Shown piece by piece: positions 38,094 to 47,447 of a stretch of 64,000 bases of DNA. This stretch comes from Exiguobacterium sp. AM39-5BH (lineage in GTDB: Bacteria; Bacillota; Bacilli; Exiguobacteriales; Exiguobacteriaceae). The position numbers and the translations under genes are program-made. A model generated the notes under the pieces. The model saw only the letters and a program-made list of their open reading frames with translations, was not told the origin of the DNA and made no database searches. Location: contig NZ_QSGS01000001.1 of assembly GCF_003467445.1 (NCBI RefSeq), forward strand, positions 186,001 to 250,000, given 5' to 3'. Each line of letters starts with the position of its first letter. The first letter of the stretch is position 1.

Positions 38094-39216
38094 AACGACG
38101 GACCCGTTGACAGGAGCCGTCACACCACCGATTTATCAGACGAGCACGTATAAGCAGGACGGCATCGGCAACCTCCGTGACGGGTATGAATATTCGCGGA
38201 CGGCCAACCCGACACGGACGGCACTTGAGACGCTCATCGCCGATATCGAGGGCGGTGCCAGCGGATTTGCGTTCGGTTCTGGGATGGCAGCCATCTCGAC
38301 GATTTTAATGTTAATGAAATCAGGGGACCACGTCATCGTCGGTTCTGATGTATATGGGGGAACGTACCGTGTATTCAATCGAGTATTTCAATCACTTGGC
38401 TTGGAGGCAACTTTTGTCGATACGGCCGATACGCAAGCGGTCCGTGAAGCGCTCCAATCGAACACGAAAATGATTTACGTCGAGACACCGACGAACCCGT
38501 TGTTGAACGTGACCGACATGCGCCTCATCCGCGCCATCGCCGACGAGGCGGACGTCCTGTTCGTCGTCGACAACACGTTCATGACTCCGTATTTCCAAAA
38601 CCCGATCGAACTCGGGGCGGACTACGTGCTTCATAGCGCCACGAAATATTTAGGCGGGCACAGCGACGTCGTCGCCGGTCTCGTCGTCGCCCGCACGGAA
38701 GAACTCGGGGAGCGCTTGGCGTTTCTGCAAAACTCAGTCGGTGCGGTACTCGGTCCGCAAGACAGCTTCCTCGTCGTGCGCGGGATCAGAACGCTCGCGG
38801 TCCGCATGGAAGAGATTGAAGCGAACGCGCTCGCCCTCGTCGACTATTTGACGAAGCATGAAGCCGTCAGCCGCGTCCTGCATCCGAGCGTCGGCAGCGA
38901 AGAAGCGAAGCGGGTGCACTTGTCGCAGGCACGCGGCTTCGGTGGCATGATCGCCTTCGACGTCGGTTCAGCCGAGGCGGCCGAACTCGTCGTCGCGAAG
39001 ACGAAGTACTTCACGCTCGCCGAGAGTCTCGGCGCGGTTGAGAGCTTGATTAGCGTCCCGGCCCGGATGACGCATGCGTCTATCCCGGCGGAACGACGTC
39101 TCGAGCTCGGGATTACGGACGGACTTGTCCGCATCTCGGTCGGTCTCGAAGATGTTCAAGATTTGATTGAAGATTTGGAACAGGCGCTCGCAGCCGTGGC
39201 GACGATTCCGAACTAA
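38059..39216 (+). CDS. mccB: Cystathionine gamma-lyase / homocysteine gamma-lyase
   Basis: The 385-residue PLP enzyme is of the Cys/Met metabolism family. Marks are YEYSRTANPTRTALE near residue 45, FGSGMAAISTILM, VDNTFMTPYFQNP and the PLP lysine in LHSATKYLGGHSDVVAG near 197. It splits cystathionine to cysteine, completing reverse transsulfuration. Cystathionine beta-lyase or gamma-synthase activity cannot be excluded, but mccA next door favours this reading. AAGGAGG precedes the ATG inside mccA. A terminator follows. Confidence 0.9.
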   Translation: MRTKTALIHGGKTTDPLTGAVTPPIYQTSTYKQDGIGNLRDGYEYSRTANPTRTALETLIADIEGGASGFAFGSGMAAISTILMLMKSGDHVIVGSDVYGGTYRVFNRVFQSLGLEATFVDTADTQAVREALQSNTKMIYVETPTNPLLNVTDMRLIRAIADEADVLFVVDNTFMTPYFQNPIELGADYVLHSATKYLGGHSDVVAGLVVARTEELGERLAFLQNSVGAVLGPQDSFLVVRGIRTLAVRMEEIEANALALVDYLTKHEAVSRVLHPSVGSEEAKRVHLSQARGFGGMIAFDVGSAEAAELVVAKTKYFTLAESLGAVESLISVPARMTHASIPAERRLELGITDGLVRISVGLEDVQDLIEDLEQALAAVATIPN

Positions 39217-39229
39217 GCTGCATAGTGAT

Positions 39230-39260
39230 TCGAGGTGCGCTCGCGAGCGCACCTCTTTTG
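39230..39260 (+). terminator. Terminator after mccB
   Basis: GAGGTGCGCTCG and CGAGCGCACCTC form a near-perfect 12-bp palindromic stem (39232-39255), followed by TTTTG. Confidence 0.88.
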
Positions 39261-39347
39261 TCGTGCCGACGGCGAAAGAATTCGCTTGAATGTCCCAATC
39301 GCATCGACTACACTGACGATAATTGATTACGAGAGCGGGTGAACAGA

Positions 39348-40225
39348 GTGAACAAAGGCGTCATGCCGACGGTCGGGGCCTACGTCATGTGGGGCGTCCT
39401 ACCGATTTATTGGAAGTTTTTGCAAGAAATACCGAGTGGTCAAATCCTGGCCCATCGCATCGTATGGTCGTTCCTCTTCATCTTACTCGTCTTGAAATGG
39501 ACGAAGCAGTGGACCGAGTTTAACTATGCGCTCCGGCACCGGGCCACAAGGAACGCCTTTATGTTGAACGGGTTCATTGTCAGTGCCAACTGGTTCGTCT
39601 ACATATGGGCGGTCAATCACGGATATATCATCGAAGCGTCACTCGGCTATTACATCAATCCGCTCGTGAGCATGGTGTTAGGCGTGCTTGTATTTCGGGA
39701 ATCATTAAATCGAGTGCAATGGCTCGCGGTGACCGTGGCGGCGATTGGTGTGCTCGTCTTGACGTTCGGGTATGGATCGTTTCCGTGGATCGCGTTCATC
39801 TTGGCCAGTACGTTCGGGTTTTACGGCATGGTAAAGAAACGCCGTCCGCTCGCCTCGACGGTCAGTCTTGGCATCGAGACGTTGGCGGTCGTGCCGGTCG
39901 CTATCATTTTCTTGGGCTGGCAAACGTCACAGGGTGAATTGACGATGACGAGCGAGCCGGTTATTTGGGTCGCCTTGGTCGGGACAGGCGTGATGACGGC
40001 GCTACACTTCTTTTGTTCGGGTATGGGGCGCAACACATTCCGTTCACGCTCGTCGGGTTTCTTCAATTTATCGCACCGACGCTCAGTCTTGCAATTGGGG
40101 TCATTCTCTACAATGAACCCTTTACTGGCTATCACATTTTTGCATTCACATGTATATGGATTGCCATTTTCTTCTTTAGTTGGAACAGTTGGATCCAGAC
40201 ACGAAAACGCCGTCAACTCGTCTGA
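39348..40225 (+). pseudogene. rarD: RarD-type EamA-family permease, frameshifted
   Basis: This is a polytopic membrane protein of the DMT superfamily, RarD family, with about ten helices over roughly 293 residues. The first part reads GAYVMWGVLPIYWKFL and HRIVWSFLFILLVL. The frame breaks at about 40004-40007: ACGGCGCTACACTTC reads TALHF, whereas one extra base gives TAL-x-LLLFGYGAQHIPFTL, the expected RarD sequence, which continues to the stop at 40223-40225. The physiological substrate of RarD is unknown. The start is uncertain (GTG 39339, GTG 39348 or ATG 39363). A real mutation and a base undercall are both possible. Confidence 0.82.
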
Positions 40226-40268
40226 AATGAAAGCTGTTACATTTTAAGAAAACATGATAATATGTTAG

Positions 40269-40289
40269 ATGTCAGACCTATATGTCAGA
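40269..40289 (+). repeat. Short direct repeat upstream of deoC
   Basis: ATGTCAGA occurs at 40269-40276 and 40282-40289, 13 bases apart, between a promoter-like TTACAT...TAATAT and the deoC ribosome site. It could be a repressor operator (for example DeoR-like) or chance. Confidence 0.3.
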
Positions 40290-40316
40290 TTGATACATTC
40301 GAGGAGGAATTACACG

Positions 40317-40982
40317 ATGGAATTAGCACGTTATATCGACCACACAGCTTTGAAGGCAGAAACGACGAAAGATCAAATCACACAACTTTGTGCCGAGGCG
40401 CTCGAATATAAATTCGCGAGCGTCTGCGTCAACCCGACGTGGGTGAAGTATGCGGCGGAACAACTCAAATCAGACGACGACGTCAAAGTATGTACGGTCA
40501 TCGGCTTCCCGCTTGGAGCCAACACGCCGGAAGTGAAAGCGTTCGAAACGAAGGACGCGATCGCAAACGGAGCGGATGAGATCGATATGGTCATCAACAT
40601 TGGCGCCATGAAAGACGGCGACTTCGACCTCGTCGAGCGTGATATCCGTGCCGTTGTCGAAGCAGCGAACGGGACGCTCGTCAAAGTCATTTTCGAGACG
40701 TGCCTCCTTACAAAAGAAGAAATCAAGAAAGCGGCTGAGCTTTCAGTCAAAGCTGGGGCAGACTTCGTGAAGACGTCGACTGGATTCTCGACAGGCGGCG
40801 CGACGGTAGAAGACATCCGCCTCATGCGTGAGACTGTCGGTCCAGATCTTGGTGTCAAAGCTTCAGGCGGCGTACGTGATTTCGAAGGTGCACAAGCGAT
40901 GATCGACGCCGGCGCGACGCGCATCGGCGCGTCGGCTGGAATCGCCATCGTCACAGGCGGACGTTCAGACAGCGACTATTAA
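40317..40982 (+). CDS. deoC: Deoxyribose-phosphate aldolase
   Basis: The 221-residue TIM-barrel class I aldolase splits 2-deoxyribose-5-phosphate to acetaldehyde and glyceraldehyde-3-phosphate in deoxynucleoside catabolism. [14 protein letters not shown] opens the fold, [15 protein letters not shown] carries the catalytic Asp, and the Schiff-base lysine lies in [14 protein letters not shown] near residue 155; a second Lys sits in [10 protein letters not shown]. The ATG at 40317 follows GAGGAGG. It is a single gene and not part of the B. subtilis order here. Confidence 0.96.
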   Translation: MELARYIDHTALKAETTKDQITQLCAEALEYKFASVCVNPTWVKYAAEQLKSDDDVKVCTVIGFPLGANTPEVKAFETKDAIANGADEIDMVINIGAMKDGDFDLVERDIRAVVEAANGTLVKVIFETCLLTKEEIKKAAELSVKAGADFVKTSTGFSTGGATVEDIRLMRETVGPDLGVKASGGVRDFEGAQAMIDAGATRIGASAGIAIVTGGRSDSDY

Positions 40983-40992
40983 TAACTAGTGG

Positions 40993-41021
40993 TTGACCGC
41001 ACGACTTACTTTCACTATAAT
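40993..41021 (+). promoter_or_regulatory. Sigma-A promoter of rpsU
   Basis: TTGACC (40993-40998), 17 bases, then TATAAT (41016-41021). The leader downstream contains a small hairpin ACGTGT-GAA-ACACGT near 41030-41044. Confidence 0.88.
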
Positions 41022-41080
41022 ATGTTATGACGTGTGAAACACGTTTCCTTAGTCGTGTAATTCGGAGGGAGGGAAAACTA

Positions 41081-41254
41081 GTGGAAACTCGTGTCCGTAA
41101 AAACGAATCGCTTGAAGACGCTCTTCGTCGTTTCAAACGCGGTGTTTCGAAAGATGGCACTCTTGCCGAAGTTCGCAAACGTCGTCACTACGAAAAGCCA
41201 AGCGTAAAACGTAAATTGAAATCAGAAGCTGCGCGTAAGCGTAAGAAATTCTAA
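41081..41254 (+). CDS. rpsU: Ribosomal protein S21
   Basis: The 57-residue basic protein ([20 protein letters not shown]-terminal AARKRKKF) has the S21 length and pattern. It acts in the small subunit during initiation. The start is GTG at 41081 behind GGAGGGAGGG. yqeY follows 33 bases later, as in B. subtilis. Confidence 0.97.
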   Translation: METRVRKNESLEDALRRFKRGVSKDGTLAEVRKRRHYEKPSVKRKLKSEAARKRKKF

Positions 41255-41287
41255 TTTCAGTTTCATGTGTAGAGAGGGTGTTAGCTC

Positions 41288-41740
41288 ATGAGTCTTCAAG
41301 AACGCTTGACGGACGACATGAAGCAAGCCATGCGCGCGAAACAGAAAGATCGTCTCACGACGATCCGGATGGTGAAAGCGTCGCTCCAAAATGAGGCCAT
41401 CAAATTTGGTCGACAAGATCTAACTGAGGAAGAGGAACTCACGGTGCTCAACCGAGAGATGAAACAGCGCAGAGACTCCCTCCGAGAATTCGAAAGCGCT
41501 GGTCGTGAAGACCTTGCTTCTAAAGTAGCTGACGAGATTGTCGTACTAGAGGCCTATATGCCTGAACAACTTTCTGAAGATGATGTCACGGCAATCGTAA
41601 CAGCAGCCATTGCTCAAACGAATGCTATAGGCCCGTCAGATATGGGTAAGGTGATGGGCGTCGTCATGCCTCAAGTTAAAGGCAAGGCAGACGGTGGTCT
41701 TGTGAACCGTATTGTCAAACAACAATTGACGAATCAATGA
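41288..41740 (+). CDS. yqeY: GatB/YqeY domain protein
   Basis: The 150-residue protein equals the stand-alone YqeY family in length: N-terminal LQERLTDDMKQAMRAKQKDRLTTIRMV and C-terminal DMGKVMGVVMPQVKGKADGGLVNRIVKQQL. The tail domain resembles that of the GatB amidotransferase subunit and may bind tRNA; function is not settled. It is co-transcribed with rpsU. A terminator follows. Confidence 0.94.
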   Translation: MSLQERLTDDMKQAMRAKQKDRLTTIRMVKASLQNEAIKFGRQDLTEEEELTVLNREMKQRRDSLREFESAGREDLASKVADEIVVLEAYMPEQLSEDDVTAIVTAAIAQTNAIGPSDMGKVMGVVMPQVKGKADGGLVNRIVKQQLTNQ

Positions 41741-41742
41741 GA

Positions 41743-41788
41743 AAGATAGAAGCCTTTGGGTCAAACCAAAAGTTTCTGTCTTTTTTTG
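41743..41788 (+). terminator. Terminator after yqeY
   Basis: AGATAGAAGCCTTTGG pairs with CCAAAAGTTTCTGTCT with a few mismatches, followed by T7. Confidence 0.85.
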
Positions 41789-41795
41789 CGTATTC

Positions 41796-41822
41796 TGAAA
41801 CCAAAAGCGAACGGGTTTCGTA
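41796..41822 (+). promoter_or_regulatory. SigW-type ECF promoter of the nfeD-floA operon
   Basis: TGAAAC (41796-41801), 17 bases, then CGTA (41819-41822), followed by TACAC. It shares TGAAACCAAA and CGTATA with the floT promoter at 7758. In B. subtilis the equivalent yqeZ-floA-yqfB operon is a SigW target. Confidence 0.8.
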
Positions 41823-41873
41823 TACACTAGAGATAAGAGGTAGCTTGTAGATTCGGAAGGGGGTTGCAATACG

Positions 41874-42386
41874 ATGACATTTGGTCTCGGAGTGATTCTG
41901 ACGGTGTTTTTTGTCGGAATTATCCTTCTAGGAATTGAAGTGTTCGTTGCAGGGTTTGGGTTGTTCGGCGTGCTAGGCATCGGGGCGGTCATCGCCAGTT
42001 TAATCATGGCGGGTGCCACGATCGGACAACTGTGGCTGTCACTCGGATTAGCTACGGCCATTGTTGCCGGACTCGGGTTTTGGGCGTATCGACGATTACA
42101 GTCCAATCGCTCGCTTATGTATAAAGGGTTGATTTTGACCGATTCGACGTCGTCAGATAAAGGGTATCTGTCTCATGATGATCGCAAGCAGTTGCTTGGG
42201 AAAGTCGGGGTCACCTTGACACCGCTCCGCCCGGCGGGGACCGCAGAGATTGACGGAGAACGGATTGATGTCGTGACAGAAGGTAGCTATCTCGATTCGC
42301 AAACAAAAATTCAGGTATATAAAGTTGACTCAGGACGAGTTGTCGTCCGTAGCTTTATAGAACCGAAGGAGGATGTAACAGAATGA
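41874..42386 (+). CDS. NfeD-like membrane protein (short YqeZ-type)
   Basis: The 170-residue protein has membrane helices at about 5-25, 32-52 and 57-75 and a C-terminal NfeD OB domain (about 100-165, [31 protein letters not shown]). It lacks the N-terminal ClpP-like protease domain of the 437-residue B. subtilis YqeZ. GGAAGGGGG precedes the ATG. Its end overlaps the floA start by 4 bases, indicating a coupled pair. Confidence 0.9.
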   Translation: MTFGLGVILTVFFVGIILLGIEVFVAGFGLFGVLGIGAVIASLIMAGATIGQLWLSLGLATAIVAGLGFWAYRRLQSNRSLMYKGLILTDSTSSDKGYLSHDDRKQLLGKVGVTLTPLRPAGTAEIDGERIDVVTEGSYLDSQTKIQVYKVDSGRVVVRSFIEPKEDVTE

Positions 42387-43363
42387 CACCAGAATTATTA
42401 TCCGCGTTACTCATCTCGGGTGGAGGATTGATTGCGCTCGCCGTATTCTTCACATTCGTACCAGTCGGGCTTTGGATCAGTTCATTCGCAGCCGGCGTAC
42501 ACGTATCGATTTTCACATTGATTGGGATGCGTCTCCGTCGCGTCGTTCCTTCTAAAATCGTGAATCCGCTCATTAAAGCGGTCAAGGCAGGCATCGGTTT
42601 AAACACGAACCAGCTTGAAAGTCACTTCTTGGCAGGTGGTAACGTCGACCGTGTCGTCAACGCCTTGATTGCCGCCCATCGTGCCAATATCGAGTTATCG
42701 TTCGAACGTGCCGCCGCGATCGACCTCGCCGGACGAAACGTGTTAGAAGCCGTCCAAATGTCGGTCAACCCGAAAGTCATTGAGACACCGTTCATCGCTG
42801 GTGTGGCTATGGACGGCATTGAAGTGAAGGCGAAAGCCCGGATCACGGTCCGTGCTAACATCGATCGCCTCGTCGGGGGTGCCGGCGAAGAGACGATTAT
42901 CGCCCGTGTCGGTGAAGGAGTTGTCTCGACGATCGGTTCACAGCGTGATCATAAGCTCGTTTTAGAAAATCCAGATATGATTTCACGTACCGTATTGACG
43001 AAAGGACTTGATTCGGGAACTGCATTCGAGATTCTCTCGATTGACATCGCCGACATCGATATCGGCAAGAACATCGGGGCGGTACTTCAGACCGACCAAG
43101 CCGAAGCTGATAAGAAAATCGCCCAAGCGAAGGCAGAAGAGCGCCGAGCGATGGCAATCGCCCGTGAGCAAGAGATGAAATCATCGGTTGAAGAGATGCG
43201 CGCCAAAGTTGTCGCAGCCGAGGCCGAAGTTCCACTCGCGATGGCGGAAGCGTTGCGTCATGGGAAACTTGGGGTCATGGATTACGTCAACTACTTGAAC
43301 GTACAAGCCGATACAGAAATGCGTAAAGCGATCGGTCATCCTCTCGAATCTGAAAACGAGTGA
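42383..43363 (+). CDS. floA: Flotillin-like protein FloA
   Basis: The 326-residue protein has an N-terminal membrane segment pair (about 5-25 and 28-48), an SPFH-type domain with the family-specific [25 protein letters not shown] stretch, and a shorter C-terminal coiled coil than FloT ([19 protein letters not shown]). It forms membrane microdomain assemblies. The length matches B. subtilis FloA (YqfA). It is the middle gene of a three-gene SigW-type operon. Confidence 0.95.
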   Translation: MTPELLSALLISGGGLIALAVFFTFVPVGLWISSFAAGVHVSIFTLIGMRLRRVVPSKIVNPLIKAVKAGIGLNTNQLESHFLAGGNVDRVVNALIAAHRANIELSFERAAAIDLAGRNVLEAVQMSVNPKVIETPFIAGVAMDGIEVKAKARITVRANIDRLVGGAGEETIIARVGEGVVSTIGSQRDHKLVLENPDMISRTVLTKGLDSGTAFEILSIDIADIDIGKNIGAVLQTDQAEADKKIAQAKAEERRAMAIAREQEMKSSVEEMRAKVVAAEAEVPLAMAEALRHGKLGVMDYVNYLNVQADTEMRKAIGHPLESENE

Positions 43364-43803
43364 TCGGTATGGATGGACTCTGGGTATTACTCTTAGCCGC
43401 TTTCGGAATCGCCTCGGCGGTCATGAAGCGGATGGAGAAACCATCATCTACTGGAGAACGACCGCCGAGCACGGATTTAAAACGGTATCTTGATACGGTG
43501 GGAGACATGGTCAAGGAGATTGAAGGGACATTTGATGAGTCGCGAGACTCTAAAGAGAAACCCGTTCCACAAAAATTGCGACGCCGTGTGGCCGTTCCCG
43601 CCGAAACACAAGAACGCCAAGTGCCGCATCGACGTGAAGAACTGCCGCATGTGAGTGCTCAATTCGAACAGACGGTTAAAATCCCACCTATTCCTGAGAC
43701 GTCTAAAGTTCGTCCACGGCAGCGCGTGTCGATGAAGCAAGTTCGGCAAGCGGTCGTGTGGAGTGAAATTTTACAACCGCCGGTATCGAAACGCCGTCGC
43801 TAA
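43360..43803 (+). CDS. Uncharacterised protein at the yqfB position
   Basis: The 144-147 residue protein has one N-terminal hydrophobic helix (about 5-20, [16 protein letters not shown]) and then a charged, Pro/Arg/Glu-rich and probably disordered region. I recognise no domain. It follows floA with overlap if the GTG at 43360 is used; an ATG at 43369 is an alternative. In B. subtilis the third gene of this SigW operon is yqfB, but sequence similarity could not be confirmed. Operon position suggests a role with FloA/NfeD at the membrane. Confidence 0.75.
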   Translation: MIGMDGLWVLLLAAFGIASAVMKRMEKPSSTGERPPSTDLKRYLDTVGDMVKEIEGTFDESRDSKEKPVPQKLRRRVAVPAETQERQVPHRREELPHVSAQFEQTVKIPPIPETSKVRPRQRVSMKQVRQAVVWSEILQPPVSKRRR

Positions 43804-43805
43804 TT

Positions 43806-43842
43806 CCGAAGCAGTGACTCCGTGTCACTGCTTCTTTTTGTC
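43806..43842 (+). terminator. Terminator after the floA operon
   Basis: GAAGCAGTGAC and GTCACTGCTTC form an 11-bp stem around TCCGT (43808-43834), followed by T5. Confidence 0.92.
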
Positions 43843-43930
43843 GGATGGATGGACGGTCTTTCTTTCACGAACGGCTTGATAGTGCTAAAGTAAAGAAGGA
43901 ACAATCTACTAATGGGGAGGAGAAACACCA

Positions 43931-44892
43931 TTGATTATGACTGATAAGATACCGTTCGTGATGGAACAGGCGAACGAAGCGCAGGCGCTTCTCGGACCGA
44001 AGGACGAGGTGTTTCACGCCATCGAAGCAGAACTCGCGGTCGCACTCACTCCTCGAGGAGAAGATTGATCATTCAGGCCGATACGGCCGATACGCTCGAA
44101 TTGACGAAGGCCGTCATCAAGACGTTGCAACAGCTTGTTAAGAAAGGGGCTCGCTTGAACGAGAGCGATGCCATCAGTGTGATTCAACACATCAAAGTCG
44201 GCAAAGGCGACGAATTACTTGAACATTATGAGCGGGTCGTCTTCACAACGAACAAAGGAAAACCGATTCGGGCGAAAACGGTTGGACAGAGCCGATACGT
44301 CCGGGCCATCGAAAAACGTGACCTCGTATTCGGCATCGGACCGGCGGGGACCGGGAAGACATACTTGGCCGTCGTCTTAGCGGCGCGTGCGTTAAAAGAA
44401 GGGCAAGTCAAACGGATCATCTTGACACGTCCGGCGGTCGAAGCGGGGGAGAACTTGGGCTTCTTGCCAGGGGACTTGAAAGAGAAGGTCGACCCGTACT
44501 TGCGTCCACTGTATGACGCTTTGTTTGACGTCTATGGCGTCGAACAGACGAACCGGTTGCTCGAACGAGGCACAATCGAAGTCGCGCCACTCGCCTATAT
44601 GCGCGGTCGGACGCTTGAAGACGCATTCGTCATTTTAGACGAGGCGCAGAACACGACGAAAGAACAGATGAAGATGTTTTTGACGCGACTCGGGTTCGGC
44701 TCAAAGATGGTCGTCACCGGTGACTTGACGCAAGTCGATTTGCCGAAAGGGAAGGCGTCGGGGCTTCAAGAAGCGTTGCACCTACTCGAACGGGTCGATG
44801 GCATCCATTTTGAGCACTTTACATCGTCGGATGTCGTTCGCCATCCGCTCGTCAAAAAAATCATTAACGCGTATAGTACGGAACTCACATAA
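43931..44892 (+). pseudogene. phoH: PhoH-like ATPase, frameshifted near the N-terminus
   Basis: PhoH is a P-loop NTPase, probably RNA-related. Translation most likely starts at TTG 43931 (GGAGG about 10 bases upstream; ATG 43937 is the alternative) and gives PFVMEQANEAQALLGPKDEVFHAIEAELAVALTPRGED before TGA at 44066-44068. The rest reads in another frame from about 44065 (LIIQADTADTLELTKAV), with Walker A GIGPAGTGKTY and Walker B FVILDEAQNT, to the stop at 44890-44892. The N-terminal piece matches family N-termini, so one base appears to be missing at 44063-44066. If the break is real, a TTG at 44065 could still give a 275-residue protein with the whole ATPase core. Confidence 0.85.
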
Positions 44893-44911
44893 TCAAAAAG
44901 GGGGGGCACTG

Positions 44912-46993
44912 ATGCAGCAAGCACGTCATTGGACGGTCGCGACAATCTCCGTCCTCTTTTTTCTCATTTTAGGCGCGATTTTATACTTTACGGTGCGTCC
45001 GTCTATCATTAGCGTCGAACCGCTTGGCATTGCTGAGCAGGACATCCGCTCGCCGGTCTCGATTGAAGACCGGACGGCGACGGAGCGGCTACGCCAAGAG
45101 GCGGTCAACAGCGTCGGCAGTCAGTTCTCATTGCGGCGCGAGTTCGCTGATCAACAGATTGCCAAAGTCGAGCAACTGTTCGCGGCGTTCGAAGAGACGA
45201 AAGAGGACACCGAACTGTCGGATATCAAAAATCGCTTGAACTCAACTGAAGTGAACGGATTCCTTGGGGACGATGAACTGAACCTTCTGCTCGAGGCGAC
45301 TGAGAACACGCGTCGAACGGTCGAAGACGTCACCGTGACGGCGCTTCAAGAAGTGATGGCCAATCGAATCGAAACGAACTCGGCATCGATTGCCGAAGCG
45401 AGAGACCGAGCCGAGACGCTCGTCGATCAATCTCCGCTCTCGCTCGAGTTTCGAGCCATCGCCAACAGCTTGAGCGATCAATTAATCGTTCCGAACTACG
45501 TGTTCGATTCTGAGGCGACACGCGAGAAAGAACAGCAGGCGATTGATGAGGTCGAACCGGTCATCATCCAAGAAGGACAATTGCTCGTCAATCACGGAGA
45601 AGTCGTAACACGTGAGATTTATCGTAAACTCGAGTTGACGGGTGCGATCGATCCAAATCGCTCGTTCGCACCTTTGTTTGGTGCCTTCTTGCTCAGTGGA
45701 TTGTTAACGGTCGGTTTTTTGTTCATGCTCATTCGTTCTAAAATTCAGCAGTTGTTGCTTCGTCCGAAGATTTTAATCACCGTCTATGGACTGATGTTGC
45801 TTCAACTCGGCATCTTTTTCGGTGTCGGCTATATCGGCATCGAGTTCACGACGTACGCCTATATACTTGCTCCAACTGCATTCGTCGTCCTCTTGCTCCG
45901 TATCCTTGTTGATGAACGGGTGGCGCTCGCATCGGCTTTGATTACGATGATTGCCGGATCGGTAGTTGCAAGCTTTGGCCAGAACACGAGTTTTATGACG
46001 GTCGTCTATTTCGCAACCGGGAGTTTCTTGGCTGTTTTCCTCGTCGAACCAAAGATTCAACGCAAACGGCTGTTTTTGTCAGGTGTGTTGCTCGGAATCA
46101 TCAATATCATCATGGTGCTCGCGCTCTTGTTCCTCCGCAACACGCAAGTGACATGGGAGATGGCCGCCTACTTGTCTGGCTTTGCCATCACGAGCGCACT
46201 ATTGTCGATTGTGCTCACGTTTGGATTCCTCCCGTTTCTTGAACCATGGTTTGGTGTTTTATCATCAGGACGTCTAATCGAGTTGATGAGTCCGACCCAT
46301 CCACTCCTACGCAAACTATTAATGGAGGCACCGGGGACGTATCATCATAGCATGATGGTCGCCAATTTGGCCGAGTCGGCATGCGAGGCGATTGGTGCAG
46401 ACGGCTTGCTTGCGCGGGTTGCCAGTTATTATCATGACCTTGGAAAAACCGAGCGTCCGCTTCATTTCATTGAAAATCAACAGACCGGCGTCAATCCGCA
46501 TGACCGTCTCACGCCGGAAGAGTCGGCCGACATCATCATGGCTCATCCATATGACGGTGCTGATTTGTTACGCCGATACAAGTTGCCAAAAGAAATCATC
46601 GATATCGCCGAGCAACACCACGGGACCTCGTTGTTGAAATTCTTTTACGTGAAGGCGAAAGAAACACGAGACGTCACAGAATCCCGATTCCGATACCCGG
46701 GACCGAAACCTCAGACACGCGAGGCAGCGGTCGTCATGATCGTCGATTCAATTGAAGCGGCGGTCCGGTCGCAGAAGCAACCGACACCCGACCGGATTCG
46801 CCAGCTCGTCAGCGCGATCATTCGTGATAAACTACAAGATGGACAATTCGAAGACTGCGATTTGACGACGAAAGAAGTATGGCGGGTCGGAGAGAGCACG
46901 TGTGAGACGCTGACCGGTCTGTTCCACGAACGAATCGAGTATCCAGAACTGAAGAAAGAAGGAGACTTACATGCAAATCATTTCGAACGATGA
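44912..46993 (+). CDS. HD-family cyclic-di-AMP phosphodiesterase-like membrane protein (YqfF/PgpH type)
   Basis: The 693-residue protein has a 7TMR-HD layout: an N-terminal membrane helix (about 10-28), an extracellular domain (about 30-260), seven membrane helices (about 270-455), and a cytoplasmic HD domain (about 470-680). The HD motif is in VASYYHDLGKTERP, with further ligands in AHPYDGADLL and AEQHHGTSLL. The PgpH relative in Listeria hydrolyses cyclic di-AMP. GGGGGG precedes the ATG at 44912. The end overlaps ybeY by 23 bases. Confidence 0.92.
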   Translation: MQQARHWTVATISVLFFLILGAILYFTVRPSIISVEPLGIAEQDIRSPVSIEDRTATERLRQEAVNSVGSQFSLRREFADQQIAKVEQLFAAFEETKEDTELSDIKNRLNSTEVNGFLGDDELNLLLEATENTRRTVEDVTVTALQEVMANRIETNSASIAEARDRAETLVDQSPLSLEFRAIANSLSDQLIVPNYVFDSEATREKEQQAIDEVEPVIIQEGQLLVNHGEVVTREIYRKLELTGAIDPNRSFAPLFGAFLLSGLLTVGFLFMLIRSKIQQLLLRPKILITVYGLMLLQLGIFFGVGYIGIEFTTYAYILAPTAFVVLLLRILVDERVALASALITMIAGSVVASFGQNTSFMTVVYFATGSFLAVFLVEPKIQRKRLFLSGVLLGIINIIMVLALLFLRNTQVTWEMAAYLSGFAITSALLSIVLTFGFLPFLEPWFGVLSSGRLIELMSPTHPLLRKLLMEAPGTYHHSMMVANLAESACEAIGADGLLARVASYYHDLGKTERPLHFIENQQTGVNPHDRLTPEESADIIMAHPYDGADLLRRYKLPKEIIDIAEQHHGTSLLKFFYVKAKETRDVTESRFRYPGPKPQTREAAVVMIVDSIEAAVRSQKQPTPDRIRQLVSAIIRDKLQDGQFEDCDLTTKEVWRVGESTCETLTGLFHERIEYPELKKEGDLHANHFER

Positions 46994-47447
46994 GCACGGC
47001 TTATTGACGGATGCTCAAGTTGAGCTCGTCGAATCCATCTTGGCGCACGCTGCGCTCGAAGAGGAGATCGAAGAGCCGAGCGAACTGTCGGTCACATTCA
47101 TGACGAATGATGAAATTCAAACGGTTAACCGAGAATGGCGCGGGAAAAACACACCGACCGACGTCATCAGTTTTGCCTTCGATGAAATGGGCGAAGAAGA
47201 AATGGACTTCATGCTCGACGAGGATGAACCGCGTCTTCTTGGTGATTTGCTCATCTCGGTCGAACGGTGCCGGGAACAGGCGGCCGATTATGGTCACTCA
47301 TTCGAACGGGAACTCGGATTCTTGGCGATTCACGGATTCCTCCACTTGCTTGGATATGACCATATGACGCCCGAAGAAGAAGCGGTGATGACGGCACGCC
47401 AAGAACAAGTGCTCGCTCACTTTGAATTGAAACGAGGCGAAGTGTGA
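46971..47447 (+). CDS. ybeY: rRNA maturation endoribonuclease YbeY
   Basis: The 158-residue protein has the family zinc motif [11 protein letters not shown] near residue 124 with the downstream ligands, and [20 protein letters not shown] near 45. It acts in 16S rRNA 3' processing and ribosome quality control. The ATG lies inside the upstream gene behind AGAAGGAG. dgkA overlaps its end by 4 bases. Confidence 0.96.
   Translation: MQIISNDEHGLLTDAQVELVESILAHAALEEEIEEPSELSVTFMTNDEIQTVNREWRGKNTPTDVISFAFDEMGEEEMDFMLDEDEPRLLGDLLISVERCREQAADYGHSFERELGFLAIHGFLHLLGYDHMTPEEEAVMTARQEQVLAHFELKRGEV

Noticed and set aside
41022..41080. ACGTGT-GAA-ACACGT hairpin in the rpsU leader as an autoregulatory site
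   Set aside because: A 6-bp stem with a 3-base loop is too small to separate from chance without comparison, so it is only mentioned with the promoter.
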